A stretch of 55,448 bases of DNA from Candidatus Poseidoniales archaeon (GCA_003602475.1 QQSC01000024.1:18583-74030), one strand, 5' to 3'. Positions 40,111 through 49,740 are shown, counted from the first letter of the stretch. Numbers and translations: made by a program. Notes: generated by a model not told the origin, from the sequence alone.

Positions 40111-43100
40111 TCATTGGTTCTTAGCCAGGTCACAAATGGCACGACTTTGTTCTGCAGACCACCCGGTTTCTTGCAGTTGCATCAACATCGTGCGCTCGTC
40201 CTCTCCATCAGCAAAAGCATCGGCCACCCAGTCAACTGCTGCTTCTCGGTCATCGGTTTGCCAAGCTTCGAAAACACTCATGTCAACATGGATTTTGGCT
40301 TTCCGAACCTTTGTCGTTGGCTCATCTATAGTTGAGACAGATTTCTTCTTGGCCACTTTTTGCGCCGGAGCTGGCGTGCTTGCTTTCTTTGGTGGGCCAC
40401 CCGTACGCACCGGCGTTGAAGGGCCGGAGGTTTTCGGTGGTCCACTCCTTGAATGCGGACCGCGGGCGTTTGAAGCACCAGGGGGCCCGGCGCGAGTTGA
40501 TTTGGTGGTTGATGGACCGCCGGAAGGTCCGCCTCGAGAGGACGATACCTGAGGAGGAGATTGTGCACCAGCGCCCGTATCTCTGCGTGAACGGCTGGTG
40601 TTTCGAGCTCTTGGCTCATCGTCATCGAACTCGTCGTCGAAGTCGTCATCTTCGTAATCGTCGTCTTCTTCGTTGCTTCGCATGACACGGAACATCACAC
40701 CCAGCAGGACAAGAACGGCCAACGCAGCACCGCCATAAACCAAGGTTTGACCGGCAGTTCCAGACAAGAAACCTGTTTCTGAATCATCGCCTGATGTTGC
40801 TTTTGGACATCCGTCATCGAATCCATCTGTTCCTCGCGAGACGAATGGACAGGTGTCACGATCATCCATGACACCGTCGTTATCGCTGTCTCTTTCGGAG
40901 GGGTGGCAGCCATCTTCGTCAACGTTGGCTCTCAAATCATCAGGTGTGTGCGGGCAAAGGTCGGCGTTCATGGCTCCAAGGATGAATTGACCCGGATCGG
41001 CAACGTCGCCTCCGTTTGCATTCAAGCGCAGATGGTACGCTGCCCGACTTTCGTTCCAAGTGGAATCGCCCCAGTTGTCGCCAAAACCGTCGTAATCGGT
41101 GTCCCTCCATTGTGTGGGGTCGTTGCGAAGGGAGACATCCTCGGAGGAATCTCGCCAACCGTCACCGTCGTCGAGGCATCCGAAGTCGTCCCTAAAGGAG
41201 GTCCCGTTTTCCTCCGGACAAACGTCGCCCTGCGTACCGCTGGAATTGTCTCCGTACGTGTCTCCGTCCGTGTCCCACCACTGTGAGGCATCGCTGGGCC
41301 ACGCATCACCGGTTTGGTTGATGCGCAATCCAGTGGAAGCATCGACCTCATACGCATACAGGCCGGCATATCCATCCCCGTCCACGTCAACATCCAACGC
41401 CGATTCATCCACGCAACCCGTGCTGTCAATGAATTGAATCAATGCTTCAGGCGTGTCAACGCACGTGTCCTGAGCGTCCACCAAACCGTCCCCGTCGCTG
41501 TCTCTCTGGTCGTCTGCGCAACCGTTGCTGTCCGTCTCAGCTCCCGAAGACGTGCCGGGACAAACATCCAACGGGTCATTGACACCGTCGTTGTCCGTGT
41601 CGACGTTTCGTTGCGCTGATGTGCAACCTTGGTCGTCAACGGATGAGGCTGGGCTGTTGGGGCAGAGGTCAGCATCGTTTGTCACACCGTCCGAATCGTC
41701 GTCCAGTTGCGCATCGGCGCATCCGTTGGCATCAACTGAGGCACCCTGAGGTGAGTCTGGACAAGTGTCGTCGTCGTTGACGACCCCATCACCATCGTTG
41801 TCGGAAAGGTCCACAAGTCGGCATCCAATGCCCGAACTGGCGCCATTGGGAGCCGTGCCGTTGAGAACCCCAACTTGTTGTGGGCATCGGTCCCCGTTTC
41901 GACCTGCGAGTTGATCACCAAATCCGTCCCCGTCTTCATCCGACCATTGTGTTGGGTCGTCTGGGAACGCATCGCCTTGTTGGTTGATTCTCAACCCGGT
42001 CTCACCATCTAAACTGAACGTGAAGATGTCCCTGAATCCATCACCGTCAGAATCGATGCACCCTGGAACAGGACTGGTTGAATTGCCCCATTCATCAAGG
42101 CAGCCATCCAAGACCAAACCGTTGTTGTTTGTCCCGTTGTACAATTCCGTCCACTCGTCCGGATAGCCGTCAAGATCGTTGTCGGTGGCCACGGCATCAA
42201 GGAAGGGGAACTGGTCTGGATTGGTCGCATTCAACGAGTTGTTGTCCCCGTATCCATCGCCATCGGTATCGGACCATTGGGTGCCATCGAATGGCCACAC
42301 GTCTGCTCCGTGCGCTGAGGCGTTCCAAGCGTCGAAATCGCCGTCTTCACCTGAAGGGTCACTTGACCCGTCGCCATCGCTGTCCAGACAGCCGTTGCGG
42401 TCACGGAACGATGTCCCGTAGTCCCACGGGCAGAAATCCCCGTTGACGATGTCGGTGTCGTTGTCGCCAAACCCATCACCGTCGTAATCGCTGTATTGCG
42501 ATGCGAGATAGGGGAACAAATCGCCACTGTTGGCATTTTGATCCAACGGAACGGCACAGCAGTCCACACCGTGGTTGTCACCAAATCCATCACCGTCGGT
42601 GTCGAGGGCTTGTTTCCAATTTGACAAATAACGGTCACCACCGATGTAGCTGCCCAGGTTATCGGACCATCCGTCTTGATCGTAATCGGTGCATCCGTAG
42701 CGGTCAATCCACGAGGTCCCGCCTGAGTCGGTACAGCTATCCAAGGAATCGGCCCATCCATCGGCGTCAAAGTCAGGGCATCCCATGGAGATGTAGGACG
42801 ACGTCCCCGTTTCATCGAGGCATGCGTCCGCCAAGGGACCATTGGGGTTGTCACCGTAGCCGTCTCCATCGGTGTTTTTCCATTGGTCACCAGCAAATGG
42901 GAGGCCATCAATCAAATCGAAAATAAGGTCTCGATCTGTATCAACGTACAACCTCAGCACCTCAACATCACCATCGATTGCATCCCAGTAAGCCATGTGG
43001 ACGGTTCCGTTGGCATCGGTCTGAGGATTCATGTCACCGGTAGGCACGGTTCCTGTCAACGGAGCAGTGGTCCATAGAGGCTGGTGTCCAGATTCACCGC

Positions 43101-46100
43101 CCGTCAGTGAATGAATCCGGAGTTCTTGTGTTTGGGGGTCACTTGAAACAACCGTGCGGTAACCGTCGTGCTCGTACGAGTCAAAAGGACCGTTGGCATG
43201 GGCAGGAGACGGAGCTGAACGTGCTGTCCAGTTGGCGTCAACAAGGCGGAAATGCACTGCATGTTGTGCGTTGGCGGCAAGAACCGTTGACCCTTCACAA
43301 ATCAGGTGATGTTTCACGGGGGAGCCGGGCAGTGTGGTGATGTCGTGATTGAGCCACTCCGTTGAACCGTTTTGGACGTGAAGAGTCATCAATCCGGTGG
43401 AGTCCACGGTGCAAATCATCATCGAGCCGTTGGCAGCTTGAGCCAACCCAATTGAAAGGTCAGCAGCTTGGATGCCCGTTGTGACCTCGGTTTTGCTCAA
43501 GTTGCTGCCGTTGAGCATCCAGAACTCCAAATCGCTGCCGCTTTGAGAGGTGTTTTCCGTCGCCAAGGCAACGACCAAAGTACCGTTTGAGAGCAGCATC
43601 GAAGGATGGTCGGTCGACAGCACTTCGCCTTCATCACCCAACGTCGTCAACGACCATCCACCGTTCTTCACAGCGAGTTCGAGTTGTTGATTGCCGTACC
43701 TGTACAGAAGGTGAGGGATGTCGGCTGAATTTGCCATCACCTCGATGGGACCGGCAACAGCGGCCGACTGCCGAACCAGCCCGGTGGACCAACTCCCTGT
43801 CGTTTCTTCGCTGAAGTAGATTTGCTGCCCTGCCCCTGAGGTGTAGGCAAGCCATTGGTCGCCATCGTTGTCCAAGGTGGACCCGAGATGCTGGCCCATG
43901 GTACCTTGGCTGACGATGGTTTGTTCCAAGGCGGTGTACGAGTGTTCTGTGGTCGAGACGATGAATTGACCGCTGTTGTTGCTGGTGTCAACAGCCACCA
44001 CCAAAGGTTGACCCGAAGCGGTGACGTCCAAGGCCAACCCGGGTAGAGCGGAGGGCAATCGAGCGAGCAGGGTGGTGACCCATCGACCCGTTGGTGCGTT
44101 GTCGTCCATGTGTTCCAATTTGGAAAGGTGATGCTGCCCGTCGTGTTGATGAGCGTAAACAAGGGTGGTTTCACCCCTCCCAGCGGTGGCCAAAGCCATG
44201 TGGTTGAGCGTACCGTCGATGGTGAAGGTGATGGCTTCCCAATCGCGCTCGGACAACACCAGCAGTTCCAACTCGTGGTCGTCAGCGGTGTTGTCAGGAG
44301 CTGCCCGAATCGAATACACAAGTTCACCAAGCCCGTCCCCGTTGACATCACCCATGGAAGCCGCAATGGCACCGACCCTCTGGCCGTTTGTACCGGTCGC
44401 TATGAGTTCTGATTCGGATTGGATTCCATCGGTTGAGCCGAAGTACAAGCGGAGAGCTCCGTTTGATCCGCCCCCCACTGTGCTGATGTAGACATCGTTG
44501 AACCCGTCCTCGTTGACGTCGCCTGCAGGTACGATGGCTTGGCCGATTCGGGCGTTGGCTTGACCGGAGCCAGGTTGAAGGGTCCAGTCCGGCATCGAGG
44601 TCATTGGACCCGTGGTTCCGTTGTAGAGCCACAATTTTCCGCCTCCAAAGACAGCCGTACCGTTGAACGGTTCAGTGATGATGTGGTCCTCTAACCCGTC
44701 ACCGTGGATGTCGCCAAGACATGCGATGTTGTGGCCGAAAAGCCGGTTTTGGACGAGCGATTCAACGGTGTGAGTCGGGGTTCCGTTGAACCCTGTCGAA
44801 GCTGCGGTGAAGTACTCAACAGAAGAAAAGGTGAGTGCGTTTGAGAACGTTCCCGTGTTCCCGATGATGAGGTCGTCCAATCCGTCGCCGTTGATGTCGC
44901 AGGACGACAACGAACGGCCAAACATGTCTCCTGCTTCGGTTTGTGTGAGATTTCGCATAGCCACCAGCTGCGACCCGTTCGTGGTGTAGATGTTGACCTT
45001 GCCTTGGTGGGTGGTGCTGCTGTCAACAACTTGGGAAAAGTTGTGAGCAGAAACGGCCATTGCATTGGCCCCGTTGCGCTCAAGGACAACCACAACCGAA
45101 CCAAGTCGTTCACCGCTGAATCCGACCGCACCGGCGCTGACGGTGGTTGAGAGTCCGTCGTTGGAACCGTGATGAACTTGCACTCTGCCGTGGTCCAGAG
45201 ATGCGTTGTCGGTCCGATAACCAGGTACGCCAAGAATCACGTCCGCTATGTTGTCGTCGTTAACGTCCCCAACCGCTAGCCCTGCCCCCAGATGAGCCTC
45301 GTTCATGCCGCCTTCAACGGTGAGGTTTGGTGATGTTGCCACTCCATGTGGAGACCCGTAATAGACATCCAAACGGCCGTTTTGGGTGAATCCATTGGTT
45401 GATGCGGTGGGCGTCGACATGAGCACATCATCAAAACCATCGTTGTTCACATCCGCCAACATCACATGGCCTTCACTTGCATTGACCAGTCCCGCTGAGA
45501 GTTCAGCCGTGGGCGTGGGGTCGACTCTGCCGGTGTTTTGTCCGGCAAGGGACCGGATAAGGTCAATCGAAAACTGTTGACCTGACTGTGTGGCTGTTGC
45601 CACCTGTTCGATGTTGTTGCTGTCGAGGTCCATGCCAAGGGTGTCAACGGTGTTGGCGTTGTTGGAGAGCAGGCGACGGTCTCGGTCGGTTCCGTCAACT
45701 CGGAGGAGAACAACCTCATCACCCAGGGTATAGAGCACGTGAGCAACACCGTCCTCGTCCATGTGGAGGACAATATCACGCCCAACAGGACCTTGCTCCA
45801 GCACCGAATGAGACCAGTAGGCTCCGCTGAAATTGACTTGATGCAGTCGGCCGTCGGCCGTGCGCATCAAGCCCCATTCAACACCATCCGGGTGAATGGC
45901 GAGTTCCAAATCGGTGGCGTTGACGTTTTCCATGATGGTCCGGGTGTGCCATCGAGGACCGTCCCAGTAGGTTTGGCTTTCCAGAGCGTAACGCCCCATT
46001 TTGAGATCCGGGCCGTCGGCATAGAGAACCCGTTGCATTTCGTTCGCCGTGACCGCAATTGCGCAGTCCACGAGTTCCGTGGCGTTGGCTGGAGCGACGC

Positions 46101-46512
46101 TGTCGACCAGAGAGGTGTTGAGATCTGAGGAGGTGGACCATGTGCGCACGTTCCCTTCTTGTGTGCTCCAGCACCAATGTTGCTTGGCGTACCGAGTCAA
46201 TTTTACATCGGGGGTCCCGGGGTGTTCGGATGTGTTGAACATCGTCAGGTCCAAACTGAACTGGTCGATGACGGATTCTTGACGAACCATCGCTTGGTCC
46301 AAGCCGTCGTAATTGACGGTCATGCCGCCAAAGTCGTGCCCATAGCCGCTTTCAGCGGTAAACGGTGATGAGAACTGTACCGAACGGGCCTTGTCCAATA
46401 CCGGTGCTTCTTGGTGTACAGGGCCCACCATCGGCGAACATATACTGAGCAGGAAGAAGCCGACAAGCACGATGCTTTGACTGAGCAAACGGGAGTCGCG
46501 TGGCGGCGTCAT
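40111..46512 (-). CDS. Giant surface protein: FG-GAP propeller, TSP type 3 repeats, C-terminal anchor and cytoplasmic tail
   Basis: 2133 residues. A Sec-type signal peptide (SIVLVGFFLLSICSPMVG) begins the protein. From about 345 to 735 at least six FG-GAP/VCBS repeats follow the integrin-alpha pattern D-x-N-x-D-G-x-x-D (for example DVNNDGFDDVL, DVNEDGFNDVY). A middle beta-rich region precedes, from about 1200 to 1905, many thrombospondin type 3 calcium-binding repeats (DTDGDGYGDN and variants). One membrane helix follows (about 1920-1945: LVYGGAALAVLVLLGVMF). The roughly 190-residue cytoplasmic tail has an acidic stretch, a Pro/Ser/Gly-rich linker and a C-terminal helical domain ending AICDLAKNQ. 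Probably a calcium-dependent adhesin or sensor of attachment. ATG 46512. Confidence 0.88.
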   Translation of the reverse strand: MTPPRDSRLLSQSIVLVGFFLLSICSPMVGPVHQEAPVLDKARSVQFSSPFTAESGYGHDFGGMTVNYDGLDQAMVRQESVIDQFSLDLTMFNTSEHPGTPDVKLTRYAKQHWCWSTQEGNVRTWSTSSDLNTSLVDSVAPANATELVDCAIAVTANEMQRVLYADGPDLKMGRYALESQTYWDGPRWHTRTIMENVNATDLELAIHPDGVEWGLMRTADGRLHQVNFSGAYWSHSVLEQGPVGRDIVLHMDEDGVAHVLYTLGDEVVLLRVDGTDRDRRLLSNNANTVDTLGMDLDSNNIEQVATATQSGQQFSIDLIRSLAGQNTGRVDPTPTAELSAGLVNASEGHVMLADVNNDGFDDVLMSTPTASTNGFTQNGRLDVYYGSPHGVATSPNLTVEGGMNEAHLGAGLAVGDVNDDNIADVILGVPGYRTDNASLDHGRVQVHHGSNDGLSTTVSAGAVGFSGERLGSVVVVLERNGANAMAVSAHNFSQVVDSSTTHQGKVNIYTTNGSQLVAMRNLTQTEAGDMFGRSLSSCDINGDGLDDLIIGNTGTFSNALTFSSVEYFTAASTGFNGTPTHTVESLVQNRLFGHNIACLGDIHGDGLEDHIITEPFNGTAVFGGGKLWLYNGTTGPMTSMPDWTLQPGSGQANARIGQAIVPAGDVNEDGFNDVYISTVGGGSNGALRLYFGSTDGIQSESELIATGTNGQRVGAIAASMGDVNGDGLGELVYSIRAAPDNTADDHELELLVLSERDWEAITFTIDGTLNHMALATAGRGETTLVYAHQHDGQHHLSKLEHMDDNAPTGRWVTTLLARLPSALPGLALDVTASGQPLVVAVDTSNNSGQFIVSTTEHSYTALEQTIVSQGTMGQHLGSTLDNDGDQWLAYTSGAGQQIYFSEETTGSWSTGLVRQSAAVAGPIEVMANSADIPHLLYRYGNQQLELAVKNGGWSLTTLGDEGEVLSTDHPSMLLSNGTLVVALATENTSQSGSDLEFWMLNGSNLSKTEVTTGIQAADLSIGLAQAANGSMMICTVDSTGLMTLHVQNGSTEWLNHDITTLPGSPVKHHLICEGSTVLAANAQHAVHFRLVDANWTARSAPSPAHANGPFDSYEHDGYRTVVSSDPQTQELRIHSLTGGESGHQPLWTTAPLTGTVPTGDMNPQTDANGTVHMAYWDAIDGDVEVLRLYVDTDRDLIFDLIDGLPFAGDQWKNTDGDGYGDNPNGPLADACLDETGTSSYISMGCPDFDADGWADSLDSCTDSGGTSWIDRYGCTDYDQDGWSDNLGSYIGGDRYLSNWKQALDTDGDGFGDNHGVDCCAVPLDQNANSGDLFPYLASQYSDYDGDGFGDNDTDIVNGDFCPWDYGTSFRDRNGCLDSDGDGSSDPSGEDGDFDAWNASAHGADVWPFDGTQWSDTDGDGYGDNNSLNATNPDQFPFLDAVATDNDLDGYPDEWTELYNGTNNNGLVLDGCLDEWGNSTSPVPGCIDSDGDGFRDIFTFSLDGETGLRINQQGDAFPDDPTQWSDEDGDGFGDQLAGRNGDRCPQQVGVLNGTAPNGASSGIGCRLVDLSDNDGDGVVNDDDTCPDSPQGASVDANGCADAQLDDDSDGVTNDADLCPNSPASSVDDQGCTSAQRNVDTDNDGVNDPLDVCPGTSSGAETDSNGCADDQRDSDGDGLVDAQDTCVDTPEALIQFIDSTGCVDESALDVDVDGDGYAGLYAYEVDASTGLRINQTGDAWPSDASQWWDTDGDTYGDNSSGTQGDVCPEENGTSFRDDFGCLDDGDGWRDSSEDVSLRNDPTQWRDTDYDGFGDNWGDSTWNESRAAYHLRLNANGGDVADPGQFILGAMNADLCPHTPDDLRANVDEDGCHPSERDSDNDGVMDDRDTCPFVSRGTDGFDDGCPKATSGDDSETGFLSGTAGQTLVYGGAALAVLVLLGVMFRVMRSNEEDDDYEDDDFDDEFDDDEPRARNTSRSRRDTGAGAQSPPQVSSSRGGPSGGPSTTKSTRAGPPGASNARGPHSRSGPPKTSGPSTPVRTGGPPKKASTPAPAQKVAKKKSVSTIDEPTTKVRKAKIHVDMSVFEAWQTDDREAAVDWVADAFADGEDERTMLMQLQETGWSAEQSRAICDLAKNQ

Positions 46513-46560
46513 ACGGCAAGCACACACCCGGATGTTGAAAATGGTTGTTCACCGTTGAGT

Positions 46561-46579
46561 TGACCCCCTAAGGGGGTCA
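46561..46579. promoter_or_regulatory. Perfect palindrome in divergent promoter region
   Basis: TGACCCCCTAAGGGGGTCA has perfect 8-base arms with a 3-base centre. It lies between the leftward giant surface protein (ATG 46512) and the rightward thiamine pyrophosphokinase gene (ATG 46607), 49 and 27 bases from the two starts. It is well placed to be an operator controlling either or both genes; as RNA it would form a short stem. Confidence 0.55.
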
Positions 46580-46606
46580 GGTGTTGAAGCAAGAGGAAGG
46601 CCTTTG

Positions 46607-47254
46607 ATGCCTTTCGCCCTCAGAACAACCATGGAGGAACCAACGTGTTTGGTCGTGTGCAACGGGCCTTGGCCCATGCCGAGCATTCTTGCGATGGCCT
46701 TGGACGGACCGAACATCGTGGTAGCCTGCGACGGAGCAGTCGTATCGTGCATGGAGCACGGTGTGCAAGTGAATGCCGTCATTGGCGACTTTGACAGTCT
46801 GAATCAAGACATTCTTTCGTCGCTTCAGGACATGGAGGTTCTTGAGCGGCCCGAGCAAGAATCCAACGATCTGTCAAAAGCCCTGACCTACGCCGTGGAA
46901 CAAGGACACACAAGCGTGCGGGTTGTCGGGGCCACAGGCGGAGACATGGAGCACGAATGGGCGAACATGCTGGAGTGCGCTCATCACGCCATCGACATTG
47001 AGGTGGTTGACGAACGCGGACGGTTTTGTTTTTTGGCCCCGAATGTCAGCCATGCCATCCGGGTTGTTCCACAACAATCGTTTTCGCTGATGGCCCTCGT
47101 GTCGGTTGACGGCCTCAACCTCACAGGCGCATCCTATCCACTCACAAACGACCAACTGGACATGGGGTCACGAGGGCTCCACAACATGGCCACAAGCGAC
47201 ACGGTCAAGCTGGACTACGGTTCTGGCCGGCTGATGTTGGTTCTTCCTCACTGA
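46607..47254 (+). CDS. Thiamine pyrophosphokinase-like protein
   Basis: Transfers pyrophosphate from ATP to thiamine to make ThDP, the cofactor of the E1 dehydrogenase at 2442. 215 residues with the family motifs VACDGAVVSCMEHG, VNAVIGDFDSL, QESNDLSKALTYAVEQG and GATGGDMEHEWANM, in the right order; the C-terminal beta sandwich (about 130-215) is the substrate-binding half. A related archaeal enzyme, MptE, uses 6-hydroxymethyl-dihydropterin instead, and this is the main alternative. A purine-rich AGAGGAAGG site precedes ATG 46607; the in-frame ATG at 46631 is also possible. The 3' end overlaps the convergent DUF4105 gene by 50 bases. Confidence 0.88.
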   Translation: MPFALRTTMEEPTCLVVCNGPWPMPSILAMALDGPNIVVACDGAVVSCMEHGVQVNAVIGDFDSLNQDILSSLQDMEVLERPEQESNDLSKALTYAVEQGHTSVRVVGATGGDMEHEWANMLECAHHAIDIEVVDERGRFCFLAPNVSHAIRVVPQQSFSLMALVSVDGLNLTGASYPLTNDQLDMGSRGLHNMATSDTVKLDYGSGRLMLVLPH

Positions 47255-48116
47255 ACTTCTGTTTGGACGGAAGGTGGGCGCGAAGCATGGCCGAGTAATC
47301 CCCGTCACCCGACCACTGTTGGGCCACTTCGTCCACGCGAGCCGCTTCCAACGTGCCCTCCAAACCACCCCAATCCTCAACCAATTTCAGACGAAGAGCC
47401 GCCTTTGGGGTATAGCCCGGCAGGAAATTTCTCCAGAGGAATGGAATTCGACCGGGTGTAATTTGGTTCACGATGTTCACGATGGACGTGTTGCACGTGG
47501 TCAAAAGCGAATGGTACCATTCGGGTTGAACAGCCAGCTTGTTCAATTTTGCAACCATGGCCAGCAACAACTCCCGGTCTTTGCCTGGAGGGGTCATGGC
47601 TCTCAGCATGTAATCGCGGTTCTTTCGAGCGGTTGTTCTCAAGCCTGTGACGTCACGTTCATGCCCGACCAGCAGGTACAGTTCGTAGGCTCGCCAAAGT
47701 CCGTCCCATGGATGGTAGCGTTCGTTTCGTTCCCGCCGAGTCTCAAATGAAAAGGAGAGGCATGTGCCGCAGGCAAAGTCGAACGTGAGGTAGGTATGGG
47801 CCATACCGTGAAGGGAATGGAAGTGATCCACAACGAACCAAACATCGGTCAGTTCATCGATCTTGACCTTGACTTCATCGTCCCAACGCTCGTCCCTGTC
47901 CCTGGTCGTTCTCCAATGGAAATCGCGCACGTTGCGAAACACCAAGTCGTTCCCGTCCACTGTTGCGGTGGTCAAGTGCTCACAATCCGCAGCCCATTCG
48001 AGATCCAACGAAGGTTGGAGCGGACGAATGCGCGTGTACCAAACAAAGCCAACCCGGAGGATGACAACACCCATCAAACTCACGAACACCCATGCTGCAG
48101 CGCTGGAGCCGTCCAT
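47205..48116 (-). CDS. DUF4105 (Lnb N-terminal periplasmic domain-like) protein
   Basis: 303 residues. The N-terminus is a single hydrophobic helix (AAAWVFVSLMGVVILRVGFVW), an uncleaved anchor or signal. Residues about 60-220 match the DUF4105 pattern: VFRNVRDFHWRT, DVWFVVDHF, the HTYLTFDF segment, CLSFSFETRRERNERY and the YELYLLVGHERDV block with TTARKNRDYML. The domain occurs at the N-terminus of bacterial lacto-N-biosidase-like proteins and often as a standalone membrane protein; its function is unknown but a papain-like thiol hydrolase fold has been suggested for related families. The C-terminus (KFSEEEPTSAGQNRSPA) is disordered. ATG 48116 replaces the TTG start of the open frame. Convergent overlap of 50 bases with the thiamine pyrophosphokinase gene. 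Confidence 0.8.
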   Translation of the reverse strand: MDGSSAAAWVFVSLMGVVILRVGFVWYTRIRPLQPSLDLEWAADCEHLTTATVDGNDLVFRNVRDFHWRTTRDRDERWDDEVKVKIDELTDVWFVVDHFHSLHGMAHTYLTFDFACGTCLSFSFETRRERNERYHPWDGLWRAYELYLLVGHERDVTGLRTTARKNRDYMLRAMTPPGKDRELLLAMVAKLNKLAVQPEWYHSLLTTCNTSIVNIVNQITPGRIPFLWRNFLPGYTPKAALRLKLVEDWGGLEGTLEAARVDEVAQQWSGDGDYSAMLRAHLPSKQKFSEEEPTSAGQNRSPA

Positions 48117-48339
48117 CAAGCCATCTCCAAGTGAGTTTTTCTGAGATTTATGCAGGGCGCATGACTCGTTTGAATGGGTTCACCCGGAACGGGTATTGTT
48201 TCATGCGGAACGGGTGATGGGGTCGTTCCAGCATGACACGTCGGTTGATTGATGTGAGCAACGGTGTGGCTCCACAGCTCTCGGCCCGCCATAATCCAGC
48301 GAAGAGCAGTCCGGCTTAGAAGGGCTTCCCCGGAAGGCA
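48117..48339. other. Intergenic stretch, largest in window
   Basis: About 220 bases between the SRPBCC-SDR gene and the DUF4105 gene, both leftward. A minus-strand TATA-like GCATAAATCTC lies around 48145-48155, about 35 bases before the DUF4105 ATG. A CGGAACGGGT 10-mer occurs twice (48185-48194 and 48207-48216) as a short direct repeat. Otherwise I see no gene or structured RNA. Confidence 0.35.
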
Positions 48340-49737
48340 TCATCGCTGTCGCCCAAGACATTGACGAAGACACGATTCAAGGTCGCGATGTTGGAAGGTG
48401 TAACCGCTTTCCTCCAAGCGTGTAGGCAACACCTTTTGACCGTCCAACACCAGTCCCTTGGCCATTTCACCCAACATGATCTTCAGGACAAATCCCGGGA
48501 GTGGCATGAAGGCTGGACGGCGCAACACCTTACCCAGCACTTTTGCAAACCGCTTTTGCGTCAGTGGCTCAGGCCCCGTGATGTTGTAATGACCTTCGCA
48601 CTCTGGCGACATCAACAAATGATGAATGCTGTAAATTTGATCGTCAAGAGAAACCCAGGAGTAGTATTGCCGTCCGTTGCCAACAGGACCACCGCCGCCC
48701 AGTTTTGCTGGCAGCAGCAACTTTTGCAAGACGCCACCCATGGGCGTGATGACCAAACCGGTGCGAAGCCAAATGGTACGAATACCCGCATCAACCGCAG
48801 GTTGCGCCGATGCTTCCCATGCTTGACAGACATCAGCGAGGTAATTGTCACCTGGTGCAGATGATTCGTGAAGTGTTTCTTCACCACGGTTGCCGTAAAA
48901 ACCGATGGCTGAGCCACAGAGGAACGTTGACGGAGGCTTGTCCAAGCCAGCGAGAAGGGTCGTCAAATTTCGAGTCGGTACGGTTCGGCTTTCTCGAATA
49001 AGCGTTTTTCGTTTTGCGGACCAACGCTTGTCCCCAATCCCAGCTCCTGCAAGGTGAATCACCGTGTCGAATCCGTTCAAATCCCCGCTGATCAGTTCAC
49101 CTGTTTGGTCGTTCCACTCAACAACATCATCACCGTTGGCGTCCGCTGGCAGCTTGCTGGAAGGGCGAACCAAGCGGGTAATGCTGTGACCAGCTGCAGA
49201 CAAGAAGGCACAGAGTTGGAGCCCGATCAGACCCGTTGATCCGCTGACCAAAATCCGTTGGCGGGGCAGATGAGCGAATCCAGCGATGCGATCGAGGTCG
49301 TTGCGTACCCGGGTTGTCCGGAATTTGAACATTTGGTCAACCCTGCCTTTCACGGTGAACGGGGCCGTCCAAAACGTGAGCGGATGGAGCGGGAGGCGCC
49401 ACTCAACGGTATCGTGAATCGCTGAGGTCGAGGCTGAGGTGGTGACAAATTTGTGTTCGTGGTCCCATGCGCCGAAGGGTCCCTTTTCCATGACATCGTT
49501 GAACACCTCACCTTTGGTAACACCGTAATGGCGAGCCACCCACATTTGTTTGATGGGTCCAAGGCTGACTTTGAATTTCGTTCGTTCACCGTCCACAAGT
49601 GCTCCGGCTTGTATGGGCGTGATTCCTTCCCATTCTGGCATGATTCTGCGGAAGGCACCCGAACTGTCGTACCACGACCAAACGTCTTCGCGGGGATGGT
49701 CGTAGTCAGCGACATGGGTGTACGTGGGCATGAGCAT
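48340..49737 (-). CDS. SRPBCC domain fused to SDR epimerase (TIGR01777/YfcH type)
   Basis: 465 residues in two parts. Residues 1-150 are an SRPBCC/START-like ligand-binding domain (YTHVADYDHPREDVWSWY, FKVSLGPIKQMWVARHYG and a VEWRLPLHPL strand). Residues about 155-465 are the YfcH-type short-chain dehydrogenase: NAD-binding VSGSTGLIGLQLCAFL, DTVIHLAGAGIGDKRWSAKRK, LCGSAIGFYGNRGEE and the C-terminal DUF1731-like half (RPAFMPLPGFVLKIMLGEMA). The order SRPBCC-SDR is a known fusion in bacteria. Likely an NAD(P)-dependent epimerase or reductase on a hydrophobic or nucleotide-bound substrate. ATG 49737 or 49731. Three bases follow the photolyase stop, so the two are probably cotranscribed. Confidence 0.87.
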   Translation of the reverse strand: MLMPTYTHVADYDHPREDVWSWYDSSGAFRRIMPEWEGITPIQAGALVDGERTKFKVSLGPIKQMWVARHYGVTKGEVFNDVMEKGPFGAWDHEHKFVTTSASTSAIHDTVEWRLPLHPLTFWTAPFTVKGRVDQMFKFRTTRVRNDLDRIAGFAHLPRQRILVSGSTGLIGLQLCAFLSAAGHSITRLVRPSSKLPADANGDDVVEWNDQTGELISGDLNGFDTVIHLAGAGIGDKRWSAKRKTLIRESRTVPTRNLTTLLAGLDKPPSTFLCGSAIGFYGNRGEETLHESSAPGDNYLADVCQAWEASAQPAVDAGIRTIWLRTGLVITPMGGVLQKLLLPAKLGGGGPVGNGRQYYSWVSLDDQIYSIHHLLMSPECEGHYNITGPEPLTQKRFAKVLGKVLRRPAFMPLPGFVLKIMLGEMAKGLVLDGQKVLPTRLEESGYTFQHRDLESCLRQCLGRQR

Positions 49738-49740
49738 CCC

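Noticed and set aside
40326-40688. Extra open frames in the acidic tail region of the giant surface protein
   Set aside because: They are frame-shifted readings of the same low-complexity Asp/Glu and Ser/Pro coding DNA.
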